Shown in pieces: positions 26,184 through 34,696 of a DNA stretch of 64,000 nucleotides. The position numbers were made by a program, and so were the translations under genes. The notes under the pieces were generated by a model, which had not been told where the DNA came from, made no database searches, and saw only the letters and a list, made by a program, of their open reading frames with translations. The DNA lies in the NCBI GenBank assembly GCA_041277045.1, contig JBGFSY010000001.1:930001-994000 (forward strand). The letters are read 5' to 3'. Within the stretch, counting starts at the first letter, position 1, and every line of letters starts with the position of its first letter. This DNA comes from Reddybacter sp041277045. Its GTDB lineage: Bacteria; Pseudomonadota; Gammaproteobacteria; Pseudomonadales; Porticoccaceae.

Positions 26184-26822
26184 TTACGGAGCAAGTTGAT
26201 TAATTACCCAGCTTTTATCTTTGCCGAGACTGTACTGATAACGGTCATGCAGTCGATTCTCCCCACCCTGCCAAAATTGAAACTCTTCTGGCACCACGCG
26301 AAAGCCACCCCAAAAGTCCGGTGTCGGTATTTCCCCGTGGGCGAATTTTTCTTTCATCGCCCTAAACTGGCTTTCAAGAGCCTGTCGTGACGTTAATCGC
26401 GAGCTTTGCTTCGATGCCCAGGCGGCCAGTTGGCTGTCTTTGGGGCGGCTTAAGAAATACTTTAGTACCTCTTTGCGGCTGACTTTTTCGACCACACCGC
26501 CAATGCTGACCTGGCGGTCGAGGAAAAACCAGGGGAAATGCAGGCTCACGTTGGGATTGTGGGCCATATCGTGGGCCTTGCGGCTACCCAGGTTGGTATA
26601 GAACACCAGGCCTCTTTTATCAAAACCCTTTAACAATACCGCGCGATGCCAGGGTTTGTTGTCGGCATCTACCGTGGCAATGGTCATCGCCGTCGGGTCT
26701 TTGATGGGCGATTGGCAGGCCTGGTCGAGCCACAATTGAAACTGCTCGAAGGGGCAGTCGAGTAGAGACTCGCGGCTGAGGCGGCCGTAATCGTATTCCC
26801 TGCGGGTATCTTCGATGGTCAT
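26184..26822 (-). CDS. pdxH: Pyridoxamine 5'-phosphate oxidase
   Basis: PdxH is an FMN enzyme that oxidises pyridoxine or pyridoxamine 5'-phosphate to pyridoxal 5'-phosphate. The 212-residue length is typical. Visible marks are MTIATVDADNKPWHRAVLL, FYTNLGSRKAHDM, VSLHFPWFFLDRQVSI, and the C-terminal ENRLHDRYQYSL that contacts FMN. It sits 17 bases after an SDR gene. Its product is the cofactor of SerC and HemL, also encoded in this window, but the link is metabolic only. Confidence 0.97.
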   Translation of the reverse strand: MTIEDTRREYDYGRLSRESLLDCPFEQFQLWLDQACQSPIKDPTAMTIATVDADNKPWHRAVLLKGFDKRGLVFYTNLGSRKAHDMAHNPNVSLHFPWFFLDRQVSIGGVVEKVSRKEVLKYFLSRPKDSQLAAWASKQSSRLTSRQALESQFRAMKEKFAHGEIPTPDFWGGFRVVPEEFQFWQGGENRLHDRYQYSLGKDKSWVINQLAP

Positions 26823-26839
26823 GAAATTTCCCTGTATCT

Positions 26840-27610
26840 TTAGCTGGCGGCGAGTCCGCCATCGAGGGGCACCACGGCGCCGTTCATAAAACTGTTGTCC
26901 TTTGAGCAGGCCCAGAGCATGGCCTGGACAATTTCTTCAATCTCGCCGAGTCGCTTCATGGGGTTGCCGGCCATGAGGTTTTCACGGCTTTTACCACCGG
27001 CGGCTTTAAGGCTGTTTTCGACCAGCGGGGTTTTGGCAAAGGCGGGGCAAATGGCATTTACGCGAATATTCATTTTGCCGTATTCGAGGGCGGCTGACTT
27101 GGTCAGGCCAACCACGCCGTGTTTACCCGAGGAATAAAGGCTTAAAAAAGGTGAGCCCATTAGACCGGCGGCAGAGGCGACGTTGAGAATAACGCCGGAT
27201 CCCTGCTCGACCATCTGCGTTAGTTCGTATTTCATGCAGAGGAAAACGCCTTTCTGATTGACGCCGTTGGTTTGATCCCAGTTTGACTCATCGAGTTGGT
27301 GCAGGCGTTTTTTCGGGTGGGAGATACCGGCGTTATTAATGCCGACATCGAGTCGGCCGTATTGCTCGACACAGGCGGAGACGAAGGCCTTAACTTGCTC
27401 GTTACTGCTCACGTCGCAGGCCATGGCCAGTACTTCGCCACCCGCGGCTTTAATCTTCTTGGCAACGCCCTGCACAGCGTCGGCGTTAATATCACCGAGG
27501 GCGAGTTTGGCGCCGGCTTGGGCGAAGCGCTGGGCAGCTAGTTCGCCAAAGCCGCTGGCGGCCCCGGTGATAAGCACTACCTGATTGCTGAAATCGTAGC
27601 TCGTATGCAT
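26840..27610 (-). CDS. Short-chain dehydrogenase/reductase (SDR 1)
   Basis: The 256-residue protein is a classical SDR. LITGAASGFGELAAQRF at 14-30 binds NAD(P), NNAG is present, the catalytic Ser lies in NVASAAGLMG, and the YSSGK motif gives the Tyr-Lys pair. It ends with the usual MNGAVVPLDGG. It is the most downstream of three SDR genes in a leftward series. Its substrate is unknown; a hydroxyacyl-CoA or alcohol oxidation step would fit the neighbouring acyl-CoA dehydrogenase. Confidence 0.92.
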   Translation of the reverse strand: MHTSYDFSNQVVLITGAASGFGELAAQRFAQAGAKLALGDINADAVQGVAKKIKAAGGEVLAMACDVSSNEQVKAFVSACVEQYGRLDVGINNAGISHPKKRLHQLDESNWDQTNGVNQKGVFLCMKYELTQMVEQGSGVILNVASAAGLMGSPFLSLYSSGKHGVVGLTKSAALEYGKMNIRVNAICPAFAKTPLVENSLKAAGGKSRENLMAGNPMKRLGEIEEIVQAMLWACSKDNSFMNGAVVPLDGGLAAS

Positions 27611-27641
27611 CGTTTCTCTTCGTGTTTAGCTGCAGCGGTAT

Positions 27642-28406
27642 TTAAAGGCTCATGCCGCCGTCGACAATGGTGCAGGTGCCGGTGGTATAGCTGCCCGCGT
27701 CCGAGACCAGATAGAGTACGGCACCGGCCATTTCCTCGGGCTCGGCGTGGCGGCCCATGGGGATTTTTTCCATCAACTGCTTGTGGATGTCCTCATGGGT
27801 GAACAGCGCGCCGGCAAACTTGGTTTTAGTGAGACCGGGTAGCAGGGCGTTGACGCGAATATTGTCCGGCCCGCACTCGATAGCGAAGGTCTTGGTCATG
27901 CTGACAATCGCCGCCTTAGAGATGGAGTAAATACCCTGCTGGGGCCCAGGTGACAGGGCGTTAATGGAGGAGGTGTTGACGATGGCTCCAGAGCCCTGTT
28001 GGCGCATAAGCTTACAGGCGGCGGTCGACATATAAAAATAGCCGCGAATATTGACATCGAGGGTTTTCTGGAAAGAGGCGAGGTCGGTATCGACCACGTG
28101 ACCAAAATAAGGGTTGGCGGCGGCGTTATTGACGAGAATTTCTAGCCGTCCGTGGGTGCTGGAAATATGTTCGAAAATGGCGTCGATTTGTTCCATGTCG
28201 CCGATGTGACAGGGAAAGGCCTCGGCACTGCCACCGGCAGCAGCAATTTCGTCGACCACTTTTTGACAGCTCTCAACTCGACGGCTGGAGACGATGACGT
28301 GGGCTCCCTGCTCGGCGAGGAGTTTGGCAATGGCTTCGCCGATGCCTCGGCTGGCGCCCGTTACCAGGGCAATCCTACCGCTTAAGTCGAATAAATTTGT
28401 GGCCAT
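27642..28406 (-). CDS. Short-chain dehydrogenase/reductase (SDR 2)
   Basis: A classical SDR of 254 residues. VTGASRGIGEAIAKLL at 15-30 is the nucleotide loop, NNAA takes the place of NNAG, the catalytic Ser is in VNTSSINALSPG, and YSISK carries the Tyr and Lys. The ending YTTGTCTIVDGG is typical of the FabG-like group. It lies between two other SDR genes with gaps of 31 and 39 bases. Its sequence is no closer to those neighbours than family level by eye, so they are not a simple triplication. Confidence 0.92.
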   Translation of the reverse strand: MATNLFDLSGRIALVTGASRGIGEAIAKLLAEQGAHVIVSSRRVESCQKVVDEIAAAGGSAEAFPCHIGDMEQIDAIFEHISSTHGRLEILVNNAAANPYFGHVVDTDLASFQKTLDVNIRGYFYMSTAACKLMRQQGSGAIVNTSSINALSPGPQQGIYSISKAAIVSMTKTFAIECGPDNIRVNALLPGLTKTKFAGALFTHEDIHKQLMEKIPMGRHAEPEEMAGAVLYLVSDAGSYTTGTCTIVDGGMSL

Positions 28407-28445
28407 TTGAGTTACCTGAAAACGGGTTGGTTAGATGTTGATGGG

Positions 28446-29228
28446 CTAGATGGACATTAACAGGTGGCCGCCATCAATGGGTAATGCCACGCCGTTGATA
28501 AAGGAACCCGCGTCACTGGCCAATAACAACAGTGGCGCATTCATCTCGTTCATTTCACCCAATCGCTTAGCGGGTGTTGAGCCGATGTAAGCTTTGCCTG
28601 CGTCACTCTCAAAGTACTCGCCGTTCATCTCGGTTTTGAAATATCCGGGGCAGATGGCGTTAACGCGGATATGTTTATCGGCCAGCTCCAGCGCCATGTG
28701 CTTGGTGAGCTGAATAACGCCGGCCTTGGTGGCGGAGTAAACCCCGTGCCCGAGGCTGGTGGCCAGGCCCAGTACCGAGGAAATATTGACGATGGCACCA
28801 CCATTGCCAGCGCTCGCCATACGGCGGGCCGCTTCGGCGGCGACAATCCAGGCACCCTTTAAATTGGTGTCGACGACAAAGTCCCAATCGGCTTCGCTGG
28901 TTTTATGCACCATCTTTGGCGCGGCGACACCGGCGTTATTAATCAGCACGTTAACCGTGCCGAAGACTTGCTCGGTGGCGTCAAAGGCCTCCGCGACACT
29001 GGCAACTTGCGTGACATCCATGGTGACGGCCAGGGCTTCGCCACCGCTGGCGTTAATTTCAGCCACGAGAGCGAGCAGCTTGTCCTCGCGACGGGCGGCG
29101 ACCACAACCTTGGCGCCGGCCTTGGCCAGGACGCGGGCAAAGTGATTGCCAAAGCCACTGGAGGCACCGGTAATTAGGGCGACCTTGCCGTTTAAATCAA
29201 AGGCTTGTGTATTGAGTGCGTTGCTCAC
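28446..29228 (-). CDS. Short-chain dehydrogenase/reductase (SDR 3)
   Basis: A classical SDR of 260 residues. ITGASSGFGNHFARVLAKAG binds NAD(P), NNAG is intact, the Ser is in NISSVLGLATS, and YSATK gives the catalytic pair. The ending INGVALPIDGG is standard. Its start codon overlaps the stop of the upstream quinone-oxidoreductase-like gene by 4 bases, so the two are probably translated together. The substrate is unknown. Confidence 0.93.
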   Translation of the reverse strand: MSNALNTQAFDLNGKVALITGASSGFGNHFARVLAKAGAKVVVAARREDKLLALVAEINASGGEALAVTMDVTQVASVAEAFDATEQVFGTVNVLINNAGVAAPKMVHKTSEADWDFVVDTNLKGAWIVAAEAARRMASAGNGGAIVNISSVLGLATSLGHGVYSATKAGVIQLTKHMALELADKHIRVNAICPGYFKTEMNGEYFESDAGKAYIGSTPAKRLGEMNEMNAPLLLLASDAGSFINGVALPIDGGHLLMSI

Positions 29229-30217
29229 GAAATTTCCTCGTCGGGTTTGATAATCACTTTGCCCATCACATTGCGGCCGGTGACGTGTTTGATGGCGGCG
29301 ATGCCTTTTGATAGGGGGTAAACGGTATCGATAATGGGTGTCACAGTGCCGTCTTTTACCCAGGTAAAGAGCTCGCGCATATTGGCGGCGTGAACCTCGG
29401 GTTCATTTTGGGTAAATTGCCCCCAGAAAACACCGACCACGGAATAGCCTTTGACCAACGTTAGGTTGACCGGCAGTTCGGGAATGCGCCCAGAGGCGAA
29501 GCCGACAACCAGTAAACGGCCATTCCAGGCCATGGCGCGCGAGCAAATGTCGAAAGTGTCACCACCGACGACATCGTAAACCACATCGGCACCGCGGCCG
29601 TCGGTGTATTCTTTAATCGCGGCCTTGAGGTCTTCTTTGCTGTAGTTGATGCCGATATCGGCACCCTGCTGTTTGGCAAAGGCGAGCTTTTCATCGCTAG
29701 AACACACGGCGATAACCTTGGCGCCAATCGCCTTGCCAATTTGTACGGCAGCGGTACCGGTACCCCCAGCGGCACCGAGTACTACCAGGGTTTCACCGGC
29801 TTTGAGCTGGCCGCGTTGACGCAGGGCGTGGTGGGCCGTGCCGGTGGCGCCGAGTAAGGCGGCCCCCAGATCGTGGGACATAAAGTCGGGCAGTGGGGTG
29901 GGGATATCGGCGGGTAGCACGATCTTTTCCGCATAGGCACCAAAGGTTGAGGTCAGGCTGATCAGGCGATCGCCAATGGCCCAATTGCTGACATTGCTGC
30001 CCAGGGCGATAACATCACCGCAAATTTCGGAGCCGGGTGCAAAGGGGCACTCGGGCTGGAATTGATACTTGCCCTCGACCAACAGGCCGTCGGGAAAGTT
30101 GACACCAATGCCTTTAATGGCGACCAAAACGTCATCGGGGCCGGGCACAGGGTCTTCCATATCGCGGTAATTGAGGTCGTCGACCTCACCGTAGGCTTCA
30201 CAAACCAGGGCTTTCAT
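29225..30217 (-). CDS. NADPH:quinone oxidoreductase-like MDR protein (copy B)
   Basis: The 330-residue protein is a zinc-free medium-chain dehydrogenase/reductase. It has a GroES-like N-domain starting MKALVCEAYGEVDDL, with GVNFPDGLLVEGKYQ, and a nucleotide domain with VVLGAAGGTGTAAVQIGKA. The zinc-binding Cys and His residues of alcohol dehydrogenases are absent. It is a close tandem paralogue of the gene upstream (30250-31227): most of the first 70 residues are identical. Such enzymes reduce quinones or enoyl thioesters with NADPH. Confidence 0.9.
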   Translation of the reverse strand: MKALVCEAYGEVDDLNYRDMEDPVPGPDDVLVAIKGIGVNFPDGLLVEGKYQFQPECPFAPGSEICGDVIALGSNVSNWAIGDRLISLTSTFGAYAEKIVLPADIPTPLPDFMSHDLGAALLGATGTAHHALRQRGQLKAGETLVVLGAAGGTGTAAVQIGKAIGAKVIAVCSSDEKLAFAKQQGADIGINYSKEDLKAAIKEYTDGRGADVVYDVVGGDTFDICSRAMAWNGRLLVVGFASGRIPELPVNLTLVKGYSVVGVFWGQFTQNEPEVHAANMRELFTWVKDGTVTPIIDTVYPLSKGIAAIKHVTGRNVMGKVIIKPDEEIS

Positions 30218-30249
30218 GCTGTTTCCTCAAAGGTTGTCTGTTGCCAGGC

Positions 30250-31227
30250 TCAGGGTTTGATCACCACTTTGCCTTTAACGTTCCTGCCGGTGACATATTG
30301 AATCGCTTTCACACCGTCGCGCAGCGCAAACGTTTTGTCGATCACCGGCACCACTTTACCCGCTTCAAACCACGCCAGCAGTTCGGCCATATTGGCGGCG
30401 TGATCGTCGGGCTGCTTCTTGGTGAAGGTGCCCCAGAAGACGCCGACTACGGAATAGCCTTTGACCAGCGTTAGGTTGACCGGCAGTGTGGGAATGCGCC
30501 CGGAGGCAAAGCCGACAATCAGTAGGCGACCATTCCAGGCCATAGCGCGGGAGCAGGCGTCGAAGGCGTCACCACCCACAGCATCGTAAACCACGTCGGC
30601 CCCGCGGCCACCGGTGCGCTCTTTGATGGCGCTTTTCAGATCTTCTTTACTGTAGTTAATGCCCTCGTCGGCACCCTGGGATTTAGCAAAGGCAATTTTT
30701 TCATCGGTCGAACAAACGGCGATCACTTTTGCACCCATGGCTTTGCCGATCTGTACCGCAGCCAGGCCAGCACCGCCCGCAGCTCCGAGCACGACCAATG
30801 TTTCGCCGGGCTTGAGCTGGCCCCGTTGCTTGAGGGCGTGGTGGGAGGTGGAGGTTGCGCACATCAATGCGGCGCCCTGCTCAAATGACATGGAGGGTGT
30901 CATTTTGTAAATATCGTCGATGGCAACGGCGACCTGCTCGGCGTAGGCACCGTAGCTGGTGTGCCAGCCGAAGATTTTGTCACCCACGGCAAAGCTTGTC
31001 ACACCTTCACCGAGAGCGGCGACGGTGCCGGCAAACTCACCGCCGGGCATAAAGGGGGTCTCGGGCTTAGCTTGGTACTTACCTTCGACCAAGAGGCCGT
31101 CGGGGAAGTTAACGCCGATCGCTTCAATGTTCACCAGCACTTGGCCGGGACCGGTCTCGGGTTTGGGCATATCGCGGTAAACCAGGTCGTCGACCTTGCC
31201 GTAGTGTTCACAGACGAGAGCTTTCAT
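30250..31227 (-). CDS. NADPH:quinone oxidoreductase-like MDR protein (copy A)
   Basis: A zinc-free MDR enzyme of 325 residues with MKALVCEHYGKVDDL, GVNFPDGLLVEGKYQ and VVLGAAGGAGLAAVQIGKA. I start it at 31227, where an AGGGAA site stands 5-6 bases upstream. The frame continues 49 codons further back through non-homologous sequence that would cover the gap to the kinase gene. Its close resemblance to the next gene points to a tandem duplication. Function is inferred at family level only. Confidence 0.9.
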   Translation of the reverse strand: MKALVCEHYGKVDDLVYRDMPKPETGPGQVLVNIEAIGVNFPDGLLVEGKYQAKPETPFMPGGEFAGTVAALGEGVTSFAVGDKIFGWHTSYGAYAEQVAVAIDDIYKMTPSMSFEQGAALMCATSTSHHALKQRGQLKPGETLVVLGAAGGAGLAAVQIGKAMGAKVIAVCSTDEKIAFAKSQGADEGINYSKEDLKSAIKERTGGRGADVVYDAVGGDAFDACSRAMAWNGRLLIVGFASGRIPTLPVNLTLVKGYSVVGVFWGTFTKKQPDDHAANMAELLAWFEAGKVVPVIDKTFALRDGVKAIQYVTGRNVKGKVVIKP

Positions 31228-31288
31228 AATATTCCCTGTATTTTTTGAAGCCCTCCTTTGGAAGGCTTCTATCTTATTGTGGTGACTT

Positions 31289-32335
31289 TTAAACGCGACC
31301 CTGTTCCGCCAGGTATTCCATCGCGATTTCAGCCATGGGGCCAGCCATTTTGCCGTAGGCCAGGGCCTCTTCATTGGAGGCTGTGCCGTCGAGATAGCGC
31401 TTCATAATACCCTGCAAGATGGCGGCAAAGCGGAAGAAGCTAAAGGCGAGGTAGAAGGTCCAGTTTGGGATTTCGCTAATGCCCATGTTCTTGCAGTAGG
31501 CGGCAACGTACTCTTCTTCACTGGGAATGCCCAGCGCACTACGGTCAACGCCACTGAGTCCTGCGAGGTTGCCCAGGGCAGGGTCGGCGGGCATACGCAA
31601 CTGCATGCACTGGTAGGCGATGTCGGAGAAGGGGTGGCCGAGGGTCGATAGCTCCCAGTCAAGTACGGTGATTATTTCGGCTTTGCCGGGGGCAAAGATA
31701 ATATTGTCGAGGCGGTAGTCGCCGTGGATCAGGCTCACCCGGCCGTCGTCTTCGGGCATATTGGCGGGGAGCCAGGCCATGAGTTTTTCCATGGCGTCGA
31801 TGGTTTCGGTTTCAGCACCGCGATACTGCTTGATCCAGCGACTCAGTTGGCGCTCGAAGTAGTTGCCGGGACGGCCGAAGGTGTCGAGACCGGCCTTGGT
31901 GACATCAACGCTGTGCAGTGCGGCCAGCACTTTATTCATCTGTGCGTACATGGGGCCGCGCAGGTCCTTGTCGACCTCGCTGAGCTGGGCGTCCCAGAAA
32001 ATGTCGCCGTCGATAAAATCCATTACGTAGAACATGCTGCCGATAATGGCGTCATCGTCACAGAGGGTGTGCATGGCGGGCACCGGTACACCGCTGCCGG
32101 CCAGTCCTGACATCACGCGGAATTCGCGATCCACAGCGTGGGCCGAGGGCAGTAGCTCGCCCGAGGGCTTGCGGCGCAGCACGTACTTTTTGCTGTCGGT
32201 GGTGAGCATATAGGTGGGGTTGGACTGGCCACCGGAAAATTTTTCTGCCTCGAGGAGTTTTCCGAAGCCGGCAATATTGTCCGCCAAATAAGCGCCCAGG
32301 GTGTCCATGGGTAGGCTGTCAGTTGTCGTTGTCAT
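31289..32335 (-). CDS. APH/ACAD10-type phosphotransferase family protein
   Basis: The 348-residue protein has the aminoglycoside phosphotransferase-like kinase fold. LIHGDYRLDNIIF holds the catalytic Asp and Asn, and TVLDWELSTLGHPFSDIAY the metal-binding Asp. It matches the kinase group found fused or adjacent to ACAD10/11-type acyl-CoA dehydrogenases, which are described as phosphorylating hydroxyacyl-CoAs before beta-oxidation. An acyl-CoA dehydrogenase gene is directly upstream here, 91 bases away. I infer a 4-hydroxyacyl or similar substrate rather than an antibiotic. Confidence 0.88.
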   Translation of the reverse strand: MTTTTDSLPMDTLGAYLADNIAGFGKLLEAEKFSGGQSNPTYMLTTDSKKYVLRRKPSGELLPSAHAVDREFRVMSGLAGSGVPVPAMHTLCDDDAIIGSMFYVMDFIDGDIFWDAQLSEVDKDLRGPMYAQMNKVLAALHSVDVTKAGLDTFGRPGNYFERQLSRWIKQYRGAETETIDAMEKLMAWLPANMPEDDGRVSLIHGDYRLDNIIFAPGKAEIITVLDWELSTLGHPFSDIAYQCMQLRMPADPALGNLAGLSGVDRSALGIPSEEEYVAAYCKNMGISEIPNWTFYLAFSFFRFAAILQGIMKRYLDGTASNEEALAYGKMAGPMAEIAMEYLAEQGRV

Positions 32336-32426
32336 GTTGGTTTTGACCTTGTGTTGTTGGCCTTAACGTAAATAGGAGGGGGGAGGCCGTTGCAGGGCAA
32401 AGCTTTGCTCCTGCAACGGTACCAAA

Positions 32427-33641
32427 TTAGCCGTATTGTCTGGCCAGCGAACGACCCAGCTGCATCATGTGCACTTGGTCGGGGCCATCGGCGAAGCGGA
32501 TCTGACGCGCGTAGTTGTAGGCCTCGGCGAGGAAGTAGTCCTCGGTCAAACCTCCGGCACCGTGTACCTGAATCGCGCGGTCGACGACGCGAGCTGTCAT
32601 CGCCGGGGTGACTATTTTAATCGCGGCAATCAGGTCTTTGGCTTCTTTGGCGCCTTCGTGGTCAATCTTGTCGGCGGCCATCATAGTCAGCAGGCGGGCC
32701 TGTTCAATGTCGCAGAAGGACTGGGCGATATCTTCACGCACCGATTGGTGCTCACTGAGCTTTTTGCCAAAGGTGCTGCGTGATTCAACGCGAGCGCACA
32801 TCAGTTCTAAGGCGCGCTGGGCGCAGCCAATAAGACGCATGCAGTGATGAATGCGGCCTGGGCCAAGACGACCCTGAGCAATTTCGAAGCCACGGCCCTC
32901 ACCGAGTAGTATGTTTTCAACCGGTACACGGACATCGTCAAAGCGAATTTCAGCTTCACCCAGTGGTGCGCCGAGATAGCCGAGGGTGGTTAGTGGGCGC
33001 ACGATGGTGACGCCGGGGGTGTCTTTAGGCACGAGGATTTGCGATTGCTGAACGTGGCGGTTGGGGTTCTCGGGATCGGTCTTGCCCATCACGATCATGA
33101 TTTTGCAGGCTTCGTGCATGATGCCGGTAATGAACCACTTCTTGCCGTTGATCACGTACTCGTCGCCATCGCGAACGATGGAGCATTCCACGTTGGTGGC
33201 GTCGGAACAGGCAGTGTCGGGCTCGGTCATGGCGAAGGAGGAGCGAATTTCACCGGCGAGCAGGGGGGTTAACCACTTCTCTTTCTGCGCTTGCGTGCCG
33301 TATTTAACAAACACTTCCATATTGCCGGTGTCGGGGGCGTTGCAGTTGAACACCAGCGGTGCCCAGGGCACGCGGCCCATGATTTCAGCCAGTGGGGCGT
33401 AGTCGACATTGCTGAGGCCATTTTCGTCATCGGCATCGTGGGGCGGCAGGAAGAGATTCCACAGGCCAGCGGCCTTGGCTTTCTTTTTCAGGTCTTCCAT
33501 GATCGGCGGCGTGGCCCAGGGGTTGTCGACTGTGTGCATATATTCTTTGAACTCTGCCTCGACCGGATAGACTTCTTCTTTCATGAACTTCAAGAGTAAA
33601 TCTTGTAGTGCCAGGGCCTTGGGGGAGTGTTGAAAGTTCAT
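32427..33641 (-). CDS. Acyl-CoA dehydrogenase, ACAD10/11-like
   Basis: The 404-residue flavoprotein is of the long acyl-CoA dehydrogenase group that goes with APH-like kinases. SSFAMTEPDTACSDATN and YVINGKKWFITGIMH belong to the FAD/substrate domain. RSTFGKKLSEHQSV and IQVHGAGGLTEDYFLAEAYNYAR belong to the C-terminal domain. An RBS-like GAGG lies upstream of the ATG. With the kinase it forms a probable two-step unit for hydroxylated acyl-CoAs. The exact substrate is not readable. Confidence 0.93.
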   Translation of the reverse strand: MNFQHSPKALALQDLLLKFMKEEVYPVEAEFKEYMHTVDNPWATPPIMEDLKKKAKAAGLWNLFLPPHDADDENGLSNVDYAPLAEIMGRVPWAPLVFNCNAPDTGNMEVFVKYGTQAQKEKWLTPLLAGEIRSSFAMTEPDTACSDATNVECSIVRDGDEYVINGKKWFITGIMHEACKIMIVMGKTDPENPNRHVQQSQILVPKDTPGVTIVRPLTTLGYLGAPLGEAEIRFDDVRVPVENILLGEGRGFEIAQGRLGPGRIHHCMRLIGCAQRALELMCARVESRSTFGKKLSEHQSVREDIAQSFCDIEQARLLTMMAADKIDHEGAKEAKDLIAAIKIVTPAMTARVVDRAIQVHGAGGLTEDYFLAEAYNYARQIRFADGPDQVHMMQLGRSLARQYG

Positions 33642-33727
33642 GGGGTATTACCTCTTTTCAAAGTGTTTAGTGTTTAAAGGTGGATATTTGGGTTAAGTAA
33701 GTTTGGCTTCGATAATATAGGTGCGTT

Positions 33728-34429
33728 TTAAACGATGGTGATGCTGTTGTGCCTATCACCTTGCTCGAGATGGGGTAGCAGGTTAAACGCGGCCAGGGAG
33801 ATGCGTTCGGCATTGTAGTTAAAGCGGGTGGTGGAGGTGTTGCGAATTTGCATCATCAACTCAATGGCCCCATCGTCGGACAGGCCCATGATGCTCTTCA
33901 TCGCAAGTGCTTTGGGGCCGCCGGAGGATACCACCAGCACCCGCTCGCCCCGTGGGCCTTTGCGGGCATCTTCGAGGGCGCGGTGGACACGCTGGTTAAA
34001 GTCGAGCCAGGTTTCCGTTTTGCCGCCCTTGCGTTGATCGTACTGGGCAATTTCTTCATCGAGCTCGCCGTCGATCCAGGCGCGCATGGTGCCGCGCAGG
34101 ATGCCGAAAAATTGCCGTGCGGTGCGTGGCACCTCGGCATCGGGGTTCTCGCGCCGGGCGTACATGCTCATAATGGGGCGGAAGTGAAATTCATTAAAGC
34201 CGGCGTCTATCGTCGATTCAAAACTTTGCCCTAGCCCTTCCTCAATACCAGCCAGAGTTTGCTTGTGGCGGCGCATATCGCCGGTAATGACCCGGTCAAA
34301 ATTTAAATTGCGCAGGCGATAGTGCTCGCCCAGCCAGCGTGCTTGCTGCTGGCCGAGGTCTGATAACTGGTCGTAATCTTTAGCCCCGAGAGATGCCTGA
34401 CCGTGGCGGACAAAATATATTTCGCTCAT
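33728..34429 (-). CDS. Histidine phosphatase family protein (second)
   Basis: The 233-residue protein has the RHG motif in IYFVRHGQASLGAKDYDQLS at 4-23, and a C-terminal half with VLVVSSGGPKALAMKS, where the second active-site His of the family would be expected but SSGG is seen. It differs from the other histidine phosphatase in the window and resembles the phosphatases that often accompany kinase/acyl-CoA dehydrogenase pairs in marine gammaproteobacteria. It is the first gene of the leftward block. Confidence 0.85.
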   Translation of the reverse strand: MSEIYFVRHGQASLGAKDYDQLSDLGQQQARWLGEHYRLRNLNFDRVITGDMRRHKQTLAGIEEGLGQSFESTIDAGFNEFHFRPIMSMYARRENPDAEVPRTARQFFGILRGTMRAWIDGELDEEIAQYDQRKGGKTETWLDFNQRVHRALEDARKGPRGERVLVVSSGGPKALAMKSIMGLSDDGAIELMMQIRNTSTTRFNYNAERISLAAFNLLPHLEQGDRHNSITIV

Positions 34430-34607
34430 AGAACACCCTTATTTCAGGCGAAGCAGAATATATCAGCACTGCTTATTTATAAATCAAATTTTTTGCGAAG
34501 TGGCGCTGATGTCGGGCGTACAGGGTGAGGTTTTAAGCTTTAACTGGAATCTGGAGATGGTGCTAGATCGAGCAGGGTGCTGGCAAATGCGTGGTATCAC
34601 CGGTAGT

Positions 34608-34626
34608 TATAATTGACCGAAGGTCA
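34608..34626 (+). promoter_or_regulatory. Candidate -10 box and palindrome ahead of the TonB-receptor gene
   Basis: A perfect TATAAT (34608-34613) is followed at once by TGACC-GAA-GGTCA (34614-34626), a 13-base palindrome where transcription would start. No good -35 is seen at 16-18 bases, which would suit a regulated promoter. The surrounding gap 34430-34696 shows nothing else I can identify. Confidence 0.45.
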
Positions 34627-34696
34627 TTGGCGACGTAACTTGTCTAGTTTAAAATACGCGCCCAAATTATCCTTTCAAAGAATCAGGTTATTGCTG

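Noticed and set aside
26840..29228. Triplicated SDR gene
   Set aside because: The three share family motifs only; by eye they are no more alike than unrelated SDRs.
31228..31374. 49-codon extension of the quinone-oxidoreductase copy A
   Set aside because: Not homologous to the paralogue next to it, and the AGGGAA site supports the start at 31227.
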